Source of the DNA: DAIQNV01 sp036788215
GTDB taxonomy: Bacteria > Planctomycetota > Phycisphaerae > Phycisphaerales > UBA1924
DNA length: 64,000 bases
NCBI GenBank assembly: GCA_036788215.1
Contig: DAIQNV010000007.1
Coordinates: forward strand, 1-64,000
Direction of reading: 5' to 3'
How positions within the stretch are numbered: position 1 is the stretch's first letter; every line of letters starts with the position of its first letter. The position numbers were made by a program, and so were the translations under genes. The notes under the pieces were generated by a model that searched no databases, was not told where the DNA came from, and was given only the letters and a program-made list of their open reading frames with translations. Shown in pieces: positions 1 through 7,046 of this stretch.

Positions 1-455
1 CCGAGCGCCATGCTCAGCGTCAGGAACGCGCTCGTGCCCCGTCCGGGGACGGCGATCCGCTTGCCGCGGAGGTCGTCGAGCGATGCGATCGCCGATGCTT
101 CGGGCACCACCACCTTGGGCCCGTACCCCTCGCCGAAGCTGCCGCCGCAGCGGGTGATGGCCCAGCGGTCGCGGACCGCGGGGTAGGTCGCGGCGGAGAT
201 GGCGGTGATGTCGAGCCTGTTCTGCGTGCCTTCGTGCCCTTGTGCCTCCGTGCCTTCGCCGGTCACCGCGGCGTTGAGGGCCTGGACATCTTCGGCGACG
301 AGTTCGAATTGCAGACCCTCGCGGTCGATGCGCGGGGTTCCCAGGTCGCCTTCCACAGAGTGGCCGTCCGGGCCCCGCATGCCGGTGAGGGGCCACCACA
401 TGACGAGGTCGTCGGAGTCGGGGGAGTGGGCGAGTTTCAGGACGGGGTCGGGCAT
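1..455 (-). CDS. mqnD: 1,4-dihydroxy-6-naphthoate synthase MqnD, 5' part
   Basis: The gene begins with ATG at 455 and runs off the left edge, so 151 N-terminal residues are visible. The start LKLAHSPDSDD, the DITAISAATYP segment and GGSFGEGYGPKVVV match MqnD, a periplasmic-binding-protein-fold enzyme of the futalosine (alternative menaquinone) pathway that converts cyclic dehypoxanthinyl futalosine to 1,4-dihydroxy-6-naphthoate. This points to menaquinone-based respiration, consistent with the oxidase genes downstream. One oddity: between the AAVTGE and RLDITAIS segments lie about 13 Gly/Glu/Thr/His-rich residues encoded by a degenerate short tandem repeat (225-258) that looks like a dispersed repeat read in frame. 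The family assignment is fairly secure although only the N-terminal half is present; a related MqnA-type protein is the alternative. Confidence 0.8.
   Translation of the reverse strand, partial: MPDPVLKLAHSPDSDDLVMWWPLTGMRGPDGHSVEGDLGTPRIDREGLQFELVAEDVQALNAAVTGEGTEAQGHEGTQNRLDITAISAATYPAVRDRWAITRCGGSFGEGYGPKVVVPEASAIASLDDLRGKRIAVPGRGTSAFLTLSMAL
225..258. repeat. Degenerate tandem repeat inside mqnD
   Basis: About four degenerate units of the form GTGCCTTCGT / GTGCCCTTGT / GTGCCTCCGT lie inside the mqnD reading frame. They resemble the short dispersed repeats in the non-coding islands of this window. They add about 11-13 residues without breaking the frame. Confidence 0.6.
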
Positions 456-489
456 CGGGAGAGGTTAGGGCCGCTTCTCCCGCTTCGTA

Positions 490-544
490 GCGCCCTCCGG
501 GCGCACACGCGCTCTGGTACGGCCTCGCCGGGATGAACCCGGCG
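490..544. repeat. Two small perfect hairpins upstream of mqnD
   Basis: Two perfect stem-loops lie close together. GCGCCC/GGGCGC (490-495 and 499-504) has a 3-nt loop, and CGCCGGG/CCCGGCG (526-532 and 538-544) has a 5-nt loop. They sit in the 186-bp gap between the mqnD start and the neighbouring small gene and begin the repeat island that continues to about 1.7 kb. No T-run follows, so they are unlikely to be terminators. Confidence 0.5.
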
Positions 545-635
545 GGCCCGAGCGGACCCAATCCGCTCCGCCTGAGGCGTCCCGCTCTTGCGCGCGGCGC
601 TCGGGGGTGAACGCCTTCGTTTTGCGTCGCCCGTT

Positions 636-678
636 CGTGGCCTATCCCGCTGGCGCGGGATTGACCACGGCACCCGGC
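636..678. repeat. Dispersed palindromic element, copy A
   Basis: Outer arms CGTGG (636-640) and CCACG (665-669) enclose a perfect inner stem ATCCCGC/GCGGGAT (644-650, 655-661) with loop TGGC, followed by the family tail GGCACCCGG. It shares outer arms and tail with copies B-G, but its inner stem has a different sequence. Confidence 0.7.
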
Positions 679-1298
679 GTGCTTGAACACGCGGGGTCTC
701 GTGCTCGCGCGGGGGGTTCGTCGTAGTCGTGCGGTCGAGGCGGGTGTTGGTCGCTGGTCGATGGTGGCACGGGGCGGATGGGCGCGGCGGCGGGGTGGGT
801 CGCGGGATGGGCCTGAGCGTCGGGTGGTGCGGTCGTTGGGGGAGGCCCGGCGCTGACGCTTGGGGCTTGTGGCGGTGGGTGCGGCGTTGCGCGTGGATTG
901 GGGGTTGGGCGTTCGTGGTCTAGCTCGCCTGCGGCTCGCGAGACCACGGCACCCGGGGGGCGCGAGGGAACTTGGGCGTGGGTGAGGATGGTTCTGGCGG
1001 CTTTGCGGCGGGTTTCGGTGGCGGCGTGGGGTTCGTCGGGGGTGGGCGGGCTCGCGGCGAGGTGGGTGAGGGTGGCCATGGCAGCGGGCTGGGCGGACGC
1101 CTGAATGAGGGAGGCTCGGAGGGCCTGGAGGGCGTGGTAGGCCTCGATGTGGGCCTGGAAGGGCTCGGACTCGGTGAGGTCGAGGAGCTCGATGAGGTCG
1201 AGGTTGTGGCGCTCGGCGAGGGCCGGGAGGGGGAGGGAGGCGTCGAGGAAGTCGGCGAAGAGGGAGGGGAGATCGGGGGTGGGGGCTTGGGCGATCAT
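642..1298 (-). CDS. Small hypothetical protein with repeat-derived C-terminus
   Basis: ATG at 1298 gives 218 residues. The first 110 or so (MIAQAPTPDLPSLFADFLDA onward) look like a real soluble helical protein with an HTH-like character (LALAERHNLD-type segment, then an Ala/Leu-rich helix ending in TETRRKAARTILTHA). I do not recognise a named family. The remaining half is Pro/Ala/His-rich low-complexity sequence that coincides with dispersed palindromic copies B and A and with a shared flanking repeat read in frame, so the native stop was probably lost to repeat insertion. The ancestral protein probably ended near 960. The reading frame is open further upstream to 1673, but that part is also repeat and has no convincing start. 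Confidence 0.45.
   Translation of the reverse strand: MIAQAPTPDLPSLFADFLDASLPLPALAERHNLDLIELLDLTESEPFQAHIEAYHALQALRASLIQASAQPAAMATLTHLAASPPTPDEPHAATETRRKAARTILTHAQVPSRPPGAVVSRAAGELDHERPTPNPRATPHPPPQAPSVSAGPPPTTAPPDAQAHPATHPAAAPIRPVPPSTSDQHPPRPHDYDEPPARARDPACSSTPGAVVNPAPAG
844..868. repeat. Dispersed repeat GGCCCGGCGCTGACGCTT, copy 1
   Basis: This 25-bp word (core CCCGGCGCTGACGCTT) recurs at 1538-1561. Both copies lie about 45 bp before a dispersed palindromic element (B and D), so the pair behaves as a larger duplicated unit of roughly 110 bp (about 844-956 and 1538-1643). Confidence 0.6.
911..956. repeat. Dispersed palindromic element, copy B
   Basis: Perfect 8-bp arms CGTGGTCT (914-921) and AGACCACG (941-948) surround a CTCGC...GCGAG inner pairing; the tail GGCACCCGG follows. 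Nearly identical to copies D and E, and to G in reverse complement. Confidence 0.75.
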
Positions 1299-1349
1299 TG
1301 GGGTATTGTACGGGTTGTGGGGTGGGGGTGCAAGGGGTTTGTGAGGAAA

Positions 1350-1374
1350 AAGCCACGAAGCCACGAAGCCACGG
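1350..1374. repeat. Short tandem repeat GCCACGAA x3
   Basis: Three near-perfect 8-bp units (GCCACGAA, GCCACGAA, GCCACGGA) sit in the non-coding repeat island upstream of the small hypothetical gene. This type of word is dispersed in many planctomycete genomes and resembles the tandem word inside mqnD. Confidence 0.6.
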
Positions 1375-1389
1375 AGGGGGGTGGGGAGA

Positions 1390-1408
1390 CACGGGCGGGA
1401 CGCCCGTG
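1390..1408. repeat. Perfect palindrome CACGGGCG/CGCCCGTG
   Basis: An 8-bp perfect stem with loop GGA in the repeat island. The word 'GGCGGGACGCCCGTG' is a commonly seen dispersed palindrome in environmental planctomycete genomes (established experience). No T-tract follows. Confidence 0.65.
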
Positions 1409-1447
1409 CCACGAGGGGGGAGGGGTTGTTGGTTTGGCGTCCTTGGG

Positions 1448-1492
1448 TCGTGGCCTTCCTCGCCTTTGGCTCGTCAGACCACGGCACCCGGG
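1448..1492. repeat. Dispersed palindromic element, copy C
   Basis: Arms CGTGGCCT (1449-1456) and AGACCACG (1476-1483) pair with one G-T wobble position; the tail GGCACCCGG follows. The inner segment is diverged (CCTCGCCTTTGGCTCG). Confidence 0.7.
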
Positions 1493-1537
1493 TTGGCTTA
1501 CGGGCCGGGCGCTTGGGTGGGATGGTTGTTGGGGGTG

Positions 1538-1561
1538 GCCCGGCGCTGACGCTTCGGGCTT
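1538..1561. repeat. Dispersed repeat GGCCCGGCGCTGACGCTT, copy 2
   Basis: Second copy of the word at 844-868, again lying just before a palindromic element (D). The stretch from 1299 to 1736, between the small hypothetical gene and purF, holds only such repeats. Confidence 0.6.
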
Positions 1562-1597
1562 GTAGAGGGTGGACGCGGGGCGGGGTGGGGGTTGGGC

Positions 1598-1643
1598 GTT
1601 CGTGGTCTAGGTCGCCTGCGGCTCCCGAGACCACGGCACCCGG
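1598..1643. repeat. Dispersed palindromic element, copy D
   Basis: Arms CGTGGTCT (1601-1608) and AGACCACG (1628-1635) are perfect; the tail GGCACCCGG follows. It differs from copy B by a few bases in the loop region. Confidence 0.75.
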
Positions 1644-1671
1644 GTTGTCAGGTCCCGGGCGACCTTCGTTC

Positions 1672-1700
1672 ACCAGCCCGCTCGCTCACGCTCGGGGCTC
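1672..1700. repeat. Dispersed repeat AGCCCGCTCGCTCACGCTCG, copy 1
   Basis: The word CCAGCCCGCTCGCTCACGCT plus CGGGGCTCC has short arms AGCCC/GGGCT. It recurs in reverse complement with one mismatch at 58266-58294, again beside a palindromic element, so both repeat islands carry the same combination of elements. Confidence 0.65.
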
Positions 1701-1736
1701 CACGAGTGTGACGATGCGGTCGCGTTGACTGCTTCT

Positions 1737-3299
1737 TCAGAACATTCCCAACTGCCCCTCGCCCACCACGACGCCGGTTTGTGCATGCTCCACATCGATG
1801 CGGTAGTCGCCGGAGAAGCAGGCGGTGCAGTAGTCGGAGCCTGGGTGGTTCATGCAGGCGAGGAGGCCTTCGAGGCTGAGGAAGGCGATGGAGTCGACGC
1901 CCAGGAAGTCGCGGATCTGGTCGACTTCGCGGTTGTGGGCGATGAGTTGTTCTCTCGTGGCGAAGTCGACGCCGAAGTAGCAGGGGTTGCGGATGGGGGG
2001 GCAGCTGATGCGGACATGGATCTCTTCGGCGCCGGCTTCTCTGATCTGACGCATCTTTTCGCGGGTGGTCGTGCCCCGGACGATGGAATCGTCGACGACG
2101 ATCAGTTTCTTGCCCCGCACGATCTCGGCGATGACATTGAGCTTGAGGCGGACCGCGGCGCGGCGTTCGCCCTGGGTGGGCTTGATGAAGGTGCGTCCGA
2201 CATAGCGGTTGGGGACGATGCCCTCGCGGTAGGGGATGCCGGAGGCTCGGGCGTAGCCATTGGCGGCGCTGCGGCCCGAGTCGGGCATGGGCATGACATA
2301 GTCGGCCTGAACGGGTGCTTCCTTGGCGAGGCGTTCGCCCATGCGTTCGCGGCTGATCTGGACGGACTGTCCGAAGATGTTGCTGGCGGGGCTGGCGAAG
2401 TAGACGTGCTCGAACACGCACTGGGCGAGGTGCGGGGCTGGCTCGGCGTAGCGCCGGCTGGTGACGCCCCGGTGGTCGAGGGTGACGATCTCTCCGGGTT
2501 CGACCTCGCGGACGAAGGTGGCGCCCATGACATCGAGCGCGACGGTCTCGCTGGCGACGCAGTCGGAGCCGTCTTCGAGGCGCCCGAGGACGAGGGGTCG
2601 CCAGCCCCAGGGGTCGCGGGCGGCTTCGATGCGGTCTGGGAACATGAAGACGACGCTGAAGGCGCCCTGGAGGCGGCGGAGCATGGCGGCGAGGGCGTCG
2701 GGCGCATCGCGCTGCTCGGGTGCGGCGAGGAGGTGGACCATGACCTCGGTGTCGCTGGTGGTGTGGAAGAGGTGGCCCTTCTCCGCGAAGGTGTGGCGGA
2801 GGGCGGCGGCGTTGATGAGGTTGCCGTTGTGGGCGACGGCGACCTGGGTCTCGCCCCAGCCGGTTTTCTCGGAGCCGGTGTAGAGGGTCTCGACGATGGG
2901 CTGGGCGTTGCAGGCCTTGCTGCCACCGGTGGTGCTGTAGCGGTTGTGGCCGATGGCGCCGCCCGAGAGGGCGTGGTCCTCGCTGTCGGCGTCCATGCCG
3001 GGCCGGCGGCCCTGGCTGCGCTCGAGTTCGGCGAGGACGCGGGTGGTGAAGACCTCGCTGACGAGGCCCATGCCGGTGATGCCGGCGATCTCCTCCCCGT
3101 CGGTAACCGCCATGCCAGCGGACTCCTGGCCCCGGTGCTGCTGGGCGTAGAGCCCGAGGTAGACGCGGTGGACCGCTTCGGGGTGGTTCCAGACGCCGAC
3201 GACGCCACACTTTTCCTTCGGCGCGTCCGAGTCTGTCTGGCGGATGGTCAGGGGGGTCGGGCGGGGGTTGGCGACGGGCGGGGTGGAGCGGGTCGGCAT
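1737..3299 (-). CDS. purF: Amidophosphoribosyltransferase
   Basis: 520 residues from ATG at 3299. This is the first committed enzyme of purine synthesis: it transfers ammonia from glutamine to PRPP to give 5-phosphoribosylamine. The nucleophile Cys31 (KCGVVGVW) follows a short N-terminal extension of the kind removed as a propeptide. The Ntn glutaminase domain (HNGNLINA, SDTEV) comes first, then the phosphoribosyltransferase domain with the PRPP loop VVDDSIVRGTT. Conserved cysteines (ISCPPIRNPC, SDYCTACFSGDY) match the Fe-S type PurF of Bacillus. The frame is open to 3485, but the extra residues are unlike the family. It is transcribed divergently from rpsD; the 229-bp gap should hold both promoters. 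Confidence 0.95.
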   Translation of the reverse strand: MPTRSTPPVANPRPTPLTIRQTDSDAPKEKCGVVGVWNHPEAVHRVYLGLYAQQHRGQESAGMAVTDGEEIAGITGMGLVSEVFTTRVLAELERSQGRRPGMDADSEDHALSGGAIGHNRYSTTGGSKACNAQPIVETLYTGSEKTGWGETQVAVAHNGNLINAAALRHTFAEKGHLFHTTSDTEVMVHLLAAPEQRDAPDALAAMLRRLQGAFSVVFMFPDRIEAARDPWGWRPLVLGRLEDGSDCVASETVALDVMGATFVREVEPGEIVTLDHRGVTSRRYAEPAPHLAQCVFEHVYFASPASNIFGQSVQISRERMGERLAKEAPVQADYVMPMPDSGRSAANGYARASGIPYREGIVPNRYVGRTFIKPTQGERRAAVRLKLNVIAEIVRGKKLIVVDDSIVRGTTTREKMRQIREAGAEEIHVRISCPPIRNPCYFGVDFATREQLIAHNREVDQIRDFLGVDSIAFLSLEGLLACMNHPGSDYCTACFSGDYRIDVEHAQTGVVVGEGQLGMF

Positions 3300-3528
3300 C
3301 CTGAGACAATATCCTGTCCGGCTCGGTCTCCATGCTGGGGGCGTGGTCCCGGGGGGGTGGGGGGAGGGCTCCCGGGGGCGTGGCTTGACCGCCATGCCCG
3401 GGTGACCTTCAATCCCCTCCACTGTTCTCGTTGACCGGACCCCCAGACCCGAGCCCGGGCCGACCGGGGGTCGCTGAACAAGCACAAGGGTTCACCCCAC
3501 CGTGGGTAGCCCGGAACGGAGATTTCGC

Positions 3529-4131
3529 ATGGCCCGCTACACCGGCCCCAAGGTCCGTCTGTCCCGTCGCGTCGGCTCGCCCATTGAGGACGTGCCGAAG
3601 CACACCGCCAAGCGCCAGCTGAACCCGCCCGGCATGCACGGCTTCCGGGGTCGGCGTCTGCGTGACTACGGGCTGCGTCTGCAGGAGAAGCAGAAGCTCC
3701 GTTACCACTACCACTGCATGGAGAAGCAGTTCCGCAAGTATGTCGAGGAGGCCAAGCGTCTGCCCGGCAACTCGGGCGAGGTCTTGCTGCAGCTCCTGGA
3801 GCGCCGGCTCGACAACGTCGTCCGCCGGTCGGGCGTGACCCGCACGATCTGGGCGGCGCGGCAGATGGTCGCGCACGGGCACGTGCTGCTGAACGGGCGG
3901 AAGACGGACATCGCGAGCTGCCAGGTGCGGGTCGGTGACGTTCTGACCTTCAAGCCCAAGATCCACAAGCTCTGCCGTGAGAACATGGAGAGCCTGGCGG
4001 GGCACGAGGTGCCGGGCTGGGTGGACTTCAACCCGGCTGAGCTGACGATCAAGATCATCGCGCTGCCCACGAGCGACCAGGTGCCGTTCGACGTGAACAC
4101 GAACCTGATCGTCGAGTATTACCGCGGCTAA
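3529..4131 (+). CDS. rpsD: 30S ribosomal protein S4
   Basis: 200 residues from ATG at 3529, preceded by ACGGAG at suitable spacing. The start MARYTGPK(V)RLSRR and the S4 RNA-binding domain (LERRLDNVVRRSG, QMVAHGHVLLNGRK) are typical. S4 nucleates assembly of the 30S subunit by binding 16S rRNA. The GTG 27 bases upstream adds residues not found in the family. The gene is isolated from the usual alpha operon (no rpsK, rpsM or rpoA nearby). Its stop overlaps the convergent unknown gene by 4 bp. Confidence 0.97.
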   Translation: MARYTGPKVRLSRRVGSPIEDVPKHTAKRQLNPPGMHGFRGRRLRDYGLRLQEKQKLRYHYHCMEKQFRKYVEEAKRLPGNSGEVLLQLLERRLDNVVRRSGVTRTIWAARQMVAHGHVLLNGRKTDIASCQVRVGDVLTFKPKIHKLCRENMESLAGHEVPGWVDFNPAELTIKIIALPTSDQVPFDVNTNLIVEYYRG

Positions 4132-4565
4132 TCGGGGCGTTGTCCCCGGTCGGCGAGCCGGGTCTCGCGGGCGCTGGTGCGGTCGATCGCTTCGCCGAAC
4201 CGATCGGCGAACTGGTCGATCGCGCTGCCCGGGCGGTCGGGGTCGCGGTAGAACACCAGGTGCGATTCATGGATGTCATGCCGCTGGGACAGCAGAATCC
4301 CCACCGCGGCCTGTCGGGCGTATTCGCGCCGATCGACCAGGACGCCCTCGGGGAGACTCTGCGTCTCCAGGCTGGCGCGGGGCGTTGCCTGCGCGGTCGG
4401 GGCTGCGGAGACCGGGGCTTGCCCGGCGGCCCGCTGCGTGGCGATCGGCATGATGCCATCGCGCACGACCCCGTAGCCCACGACCGGGAGGAGCGCAAGG
4501 GCGACGGCGCTTCCGTGCTTCCTCAGGAAGCGGCGAACATGGCGGTGCAGGTCCTCGTCATACAT
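4128..4565 (-). CDS. Hypothetical single-pass membrane protein
   Basis: 145 residues from ATG at 4565. A short cytoplasmic basic N-terminus (DEDLHRHVRRFLRKHG) precedes one predicted membrane helix (AVALALLPVVGYGVV), then a Pro/Ala/Gln linker and a soluble C-terminal domain rich in Arg/Asp (RREYARQAAVGILLSQRHDI, RLADRGQRPD). No family is recognised. The start overlaps the stop of the 51-residue ORF at 4558-4713 by 8 bp, suggesting translational coupling. The 3' end overlaps rpsD on the other strand by 4 bp. Confidence 0.6.
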   Translation of the reverse strand: MYDEDLHRHVRRFLRKHGSAVALALLPVVGYGVVRDGIMPIATQRAAGQAPVSAAPTAQATPRASLETQSLPEGVLVDRREYARQAAVGILLSQRHDIHESHLVFYRDPDRPGSAIDQFADRFGEAIDRTSARETRLADRGQRPD

Positions 4566-4713
4566 GGGCGGGCTCCATCGCGGGGGCCCGCTCGCGGGTC
4601 GAGCCGACGAGGTCCGGCGGGGAGGTCGATTGCGGCGCGTGTTCCGCAATGCCCGTCCCGGCACCGATACACTCCACCACCCGGGCCAAGACCCGATCCG
4701 TCCACATATTCAT
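4558..4713 (-). CDS. Small ORF, 51 residues, coupled to the membrane protein
   Basis: ATG at 4713 follows a good Shine-Dalgarno (CACGGAG, about 7 nt spacing). The ORF ends at a TGA that overlaps the ATG of the downstream gene (ATGTATGA). The product (MNMWTDRVLARVVECIGAG at the start) has an amphipathic N-terminal helix and a polar, Pro-rich tail. The RBS and overlap argue for real translation, either as a small protein or as a leader peptide setting expression of the membrane protein. No homologue is recognised. The AT-richer stretch 4735-4800 upstream is the likely promoter region, without clear boxes. Confidence 0.4.
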   Translation of the reverse strand: MNMWTDRVLARVVECIGAGTGIAEHAPQSTSPPDLVGSTRERAPAMEPAHV

Positions 4714-4881
4714 GCTCGCTCTCCGTGATCCCCAAGTTGGACCTATTCTAGGGTACGAGTCACCTGAAGTAGGGATTCCAACCCAATGTTTTTTCCCTAG
4801 TCTTTGTGCCGATAACTGCTGCGGGTGCCCCACCCACCTTCGCGCCGCCCGCCTGATCCCTGCGCTCCACAAGGAAGTCTG

Positions 4882-6900
4882 ATGCTCAAGTTCATCCGCA
4901 AGTACCAGATCCTCGTCCTGGCTGTCGGGGGCTCGCTGCTGATGGTGGTGTTCCTGCTGGAGCCGATCCTTTCGCGATTCGGGCCCAACCCGGCGAAGCA
5001 GAAGGTCGGTGAGATCGGGCCGGCGGGTCAGAAGGTGACGCGCGGGGACCGCGACCTTGCGCGGATGCAGGCGCAGCTTCTGGAGAATTATCTGCCCTGG
5101 ATGCCCCGGGCTCTTGGGCTGAACGAGAACCACCCCGGGGATCACTGGCTTTTGTTGAAGTTCAAGGCGGAGGAGGCGGGGCTCATCGGGGAGGCGGGGG
5201 ACGGTCGGCAGTGGCTGAACGAGTTGGTCGCGCAGCAGCTCGCGCTCGAGTTGCAGGGGCTGCGGGCGCAGGGGCGGTTCCCGACGCAGGAAGAGCGCGA
5301 GCAGCTCGCGGAGGAGGTCCGGTTCTACCTGACGACGGCGCGGGAGCGGCTCGCGGCGAGCGTGCGGATGCCGCTCGATGAGTTCGACCGGATGCTCGCG
5401 GCGGCGCGCGGGGTGCTGCGGATGCAGAACCTGTATGTCTCGGCGGCGCGGGTGTCTGACCGGCGGCTGGTCTCGGAAGCGGCGGAGCGGGGCGCCTCGG
5501 CACTGGCGGATGTGCTGGTGCTGACGCCGGAGCTCGTGGCGCCCTCGCTGCCCGACCCGACGGACGAGGCGATGCGTGAGCACCTGGCGCTCTACGGCGA
5601 TGTCGAGCCGGGCGATACCGAAGACAACCGGTTCGGCGTGGGCTATCTCCAGCCCCCGCGGATCCATGTGGAGTACCTCCGGCTCGACGCGGCTGCGTTC
5701 GAGTCCGTCGCGGAGGTGGACCGGGTCGAGCTGCGCAAGCGTTGGCAAACGCAGTATCCAGATGGCACCGACGAGCAGTTCCGCGAGCAGCGGGCGGCGT
5801 TGGAGCAGCAGATCCGCGCGGAGCAGGCGGACGACATCATGCGTGAGGCGGACCGGGTGGTGCGGGGCGAATTGCTCCGGCTGACGCGTCCCCTGGAGCG
5901 GGATGGCGCGTACGTGAAGGTGCCGGAGGACTGGGACGCTGCGGGGCCGGACTTTGAGCGCCTGGCGCAGATCGTGGTGAGCCAGATCCAGGACCGCCTG
6001 GGCGTGCGGATCCCGACGCCCGAGGTGGTTCGGCGGACCGACCGGTGGCTGACGCGGAACGAGCTGGCGGCGCTGCCCGGGTTCGGGCGGGCGACGTACC
6101 GCATCGGCGCGCAGCAGCTGCCGGTGTTCGAGCTGCCGAACCATGTGCGGGAGGTGGCGGAGTCGGACCTCTTGCGGGTGCAGGTGGGCGTGCCGATTCT
6201 TGATCCGATGGCGGTCGGGCCGGACGGGTCGCACTACTACGCGACGGTGCTCGATGCGCGGGCGGAGTCGCCCCCCGATGATCTCGACGAGGTGCGCGAT
6301 CGCGTGCTGCGGAACATGCGGACGATCGCGGCCTATGAGCGGCTGAGCCAGCTCGCGGAGCCGGCGCGGGCGATCGCGGCGAGCGATGGCCTGGCGGCGG
6401 CGCGCGACTTCATCGTGGAGGAAGTGACGCTCGACGCGGAGGTGACGCCCCCGGTGATCACCCGTGACCTCGTTGTCTTCCGGGGCGGTGTGCAGGCGAC
6501 GCTCCCCGGGGACCGGGCCCCGGGCGTGCTGCAGCAGGAGACGTTCACCGACGAGGTGATCGATGCGGCGCTCGGGCTCGACCCCATGGCGCCGCCGGAC
6601 AGCGCGGACCCGGAGCGGACGACGATCGTGGTTGACCTCCCGCTGCAGGCGACGGTGTCGCTGGCGCGTGTGCGGGCGCTGCGCCCCTTGACCGCGGAGG
6701 CGTACCGGATCGCGGGGGAGCAGCTCGTGTCGCAGATCCAGCAGGAGGAGATCACGACGCTGCTCGACTGGCCCGCGACGTCGCCCTTCTCGTTCGAGCG
6801 GCTCGCGGAGACGCTCGACTACACCTTCAACTGGCGTGTCGAGGGGGCTGACGCGGCGCCGACGCCCGAGCCGGAGGCGGAAGCGCCGGCGGAGGGGTGA
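4882..6900 (+). CDS. SurA/PpiD-like membrane-anchored chaperone
   Basis: 672 residues from ATG at 4882, with AAGGAAG a few bases upstream. One N-terminal membrane helix (YQILVLAVGGSLLMVVFLL) is followed by a long periplasmic part rich in charged helices with a SurA-N-like segment near residues 50-200 (repeated 'REQLAEEVRFYL' style helices, EEREQLAEE). The layout (N-terminal anchor, SurA-like domain, long tail) is that of PpiD, the foldase at the Sec exit, but I cannot point to a clear parvulin catalytic domain. It ends in a Pro/Glu/Ala tail. The GTG at 4825 is in frame but lies upstream of the RBS. It stands alone and is followed by a rho-independent terminator. The fold assignment is moderate and the function is inferred. 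Confidence 0.6.
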   Translation: MLKFIRKYQILVLAVGGSLLMVVFLLEPILSRFGPNPAKQKVGEIGPAGQKVTRGDRDLARMQAQLLENYLPWMPRALGLNENHPGDHWLLLKFKAEEAGLIGEAGDGRQWLNELVAQQLALELQGLRAQGRFPTQEEREQLAEEVRFYLTTARERLAASVRMPLDEFDRMLAAARGVLRMQNLYVSAARVSDRRLVSEAAERGASALADVLVLTPELVAPSLPDPTDEAMREHLALYGDVEPGDTEDNRFGVGYLQPPRIHVEYLRLDAAAFESVAEVDRVELRKRWQTQYPDGTDEQFREQRAALEQQIRAEQADDIMREADRVVRGELLRLTRPLERDGAYVKVPEDWDAAGPDFERLAQIVVSQIQDRLGVRIPTPEVVRRTDRWLTRNELAALPGFGRATYRIGAQQLPVFELPNHVREVAESDLLRVQVGVPILDPMAVGPDGSHYYATVLDARAESPPDDLDEVRDRVLRNMRTIAAYERLSQLAEPARAIAASDGLAAARDFIVEEVTLDAEVTPPVITRDLVVFRGGVQATLPGDRAPGVLQQETFTDEVIDAALGLDPMAPPDSADPERTTIVVDLPLQATVSLARVRALRPLTAEAYRIAGEQLVSQIQQEEITTLLDWPATSPFSFERLAETLDYTFNWRVEGADAAPTPEPEAEAPAEG

Positions 6901-6925
6901 TCCGCGGAGATCGATGACGGGAGAG

Positions 6926-6953
6926 CGGGCCTGCTGAGCGGGCCCGTTTTTCT
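6926..6953 (+). terminator. Rho-independent terminator after the PpiD-like gene
   Basis: Stem CGGGCC (6926-6931) / GGCCCG (6941-6946), loop 9 nt, followed directly by TTTTTCTTT. It lies 25 bp past the stop at 6900. Confidence 0.85.
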
Positions 6954-6964
6954 TTGGATCCCGT

Positions 6965-7011
6965 GTTCGTGGTCTGGCTCGCCTGCGGCTCGCGAGACCA
7001 CGGCACCCGGG
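6965..7011. repeat. Dispersed palindromic element, copy E
   Basis: Perfect arms CGTGGTCT (6968-6975) and AGACCACG (6995-7002) with tail GGCACCCGG. A solitary copy between the terminator and the 3' end of the MATE gene. Confidence 0.75.
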
Positions 7012-7046
7012 CCCATTTGGGAGGATCCGCTGCGCGTCCTTGGGGC

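Noticed and set aside
490..544. Terminator of mqnD or the small gene
   Set aside because: The hairpins lie at the 5' end of mqnD and have no T-run.
1350..1374. Possible CRISPR-like repeat
   Set aside because: Units are 8 bp and directly adjacent with no spacers; it is a simple dispersed tandem word.
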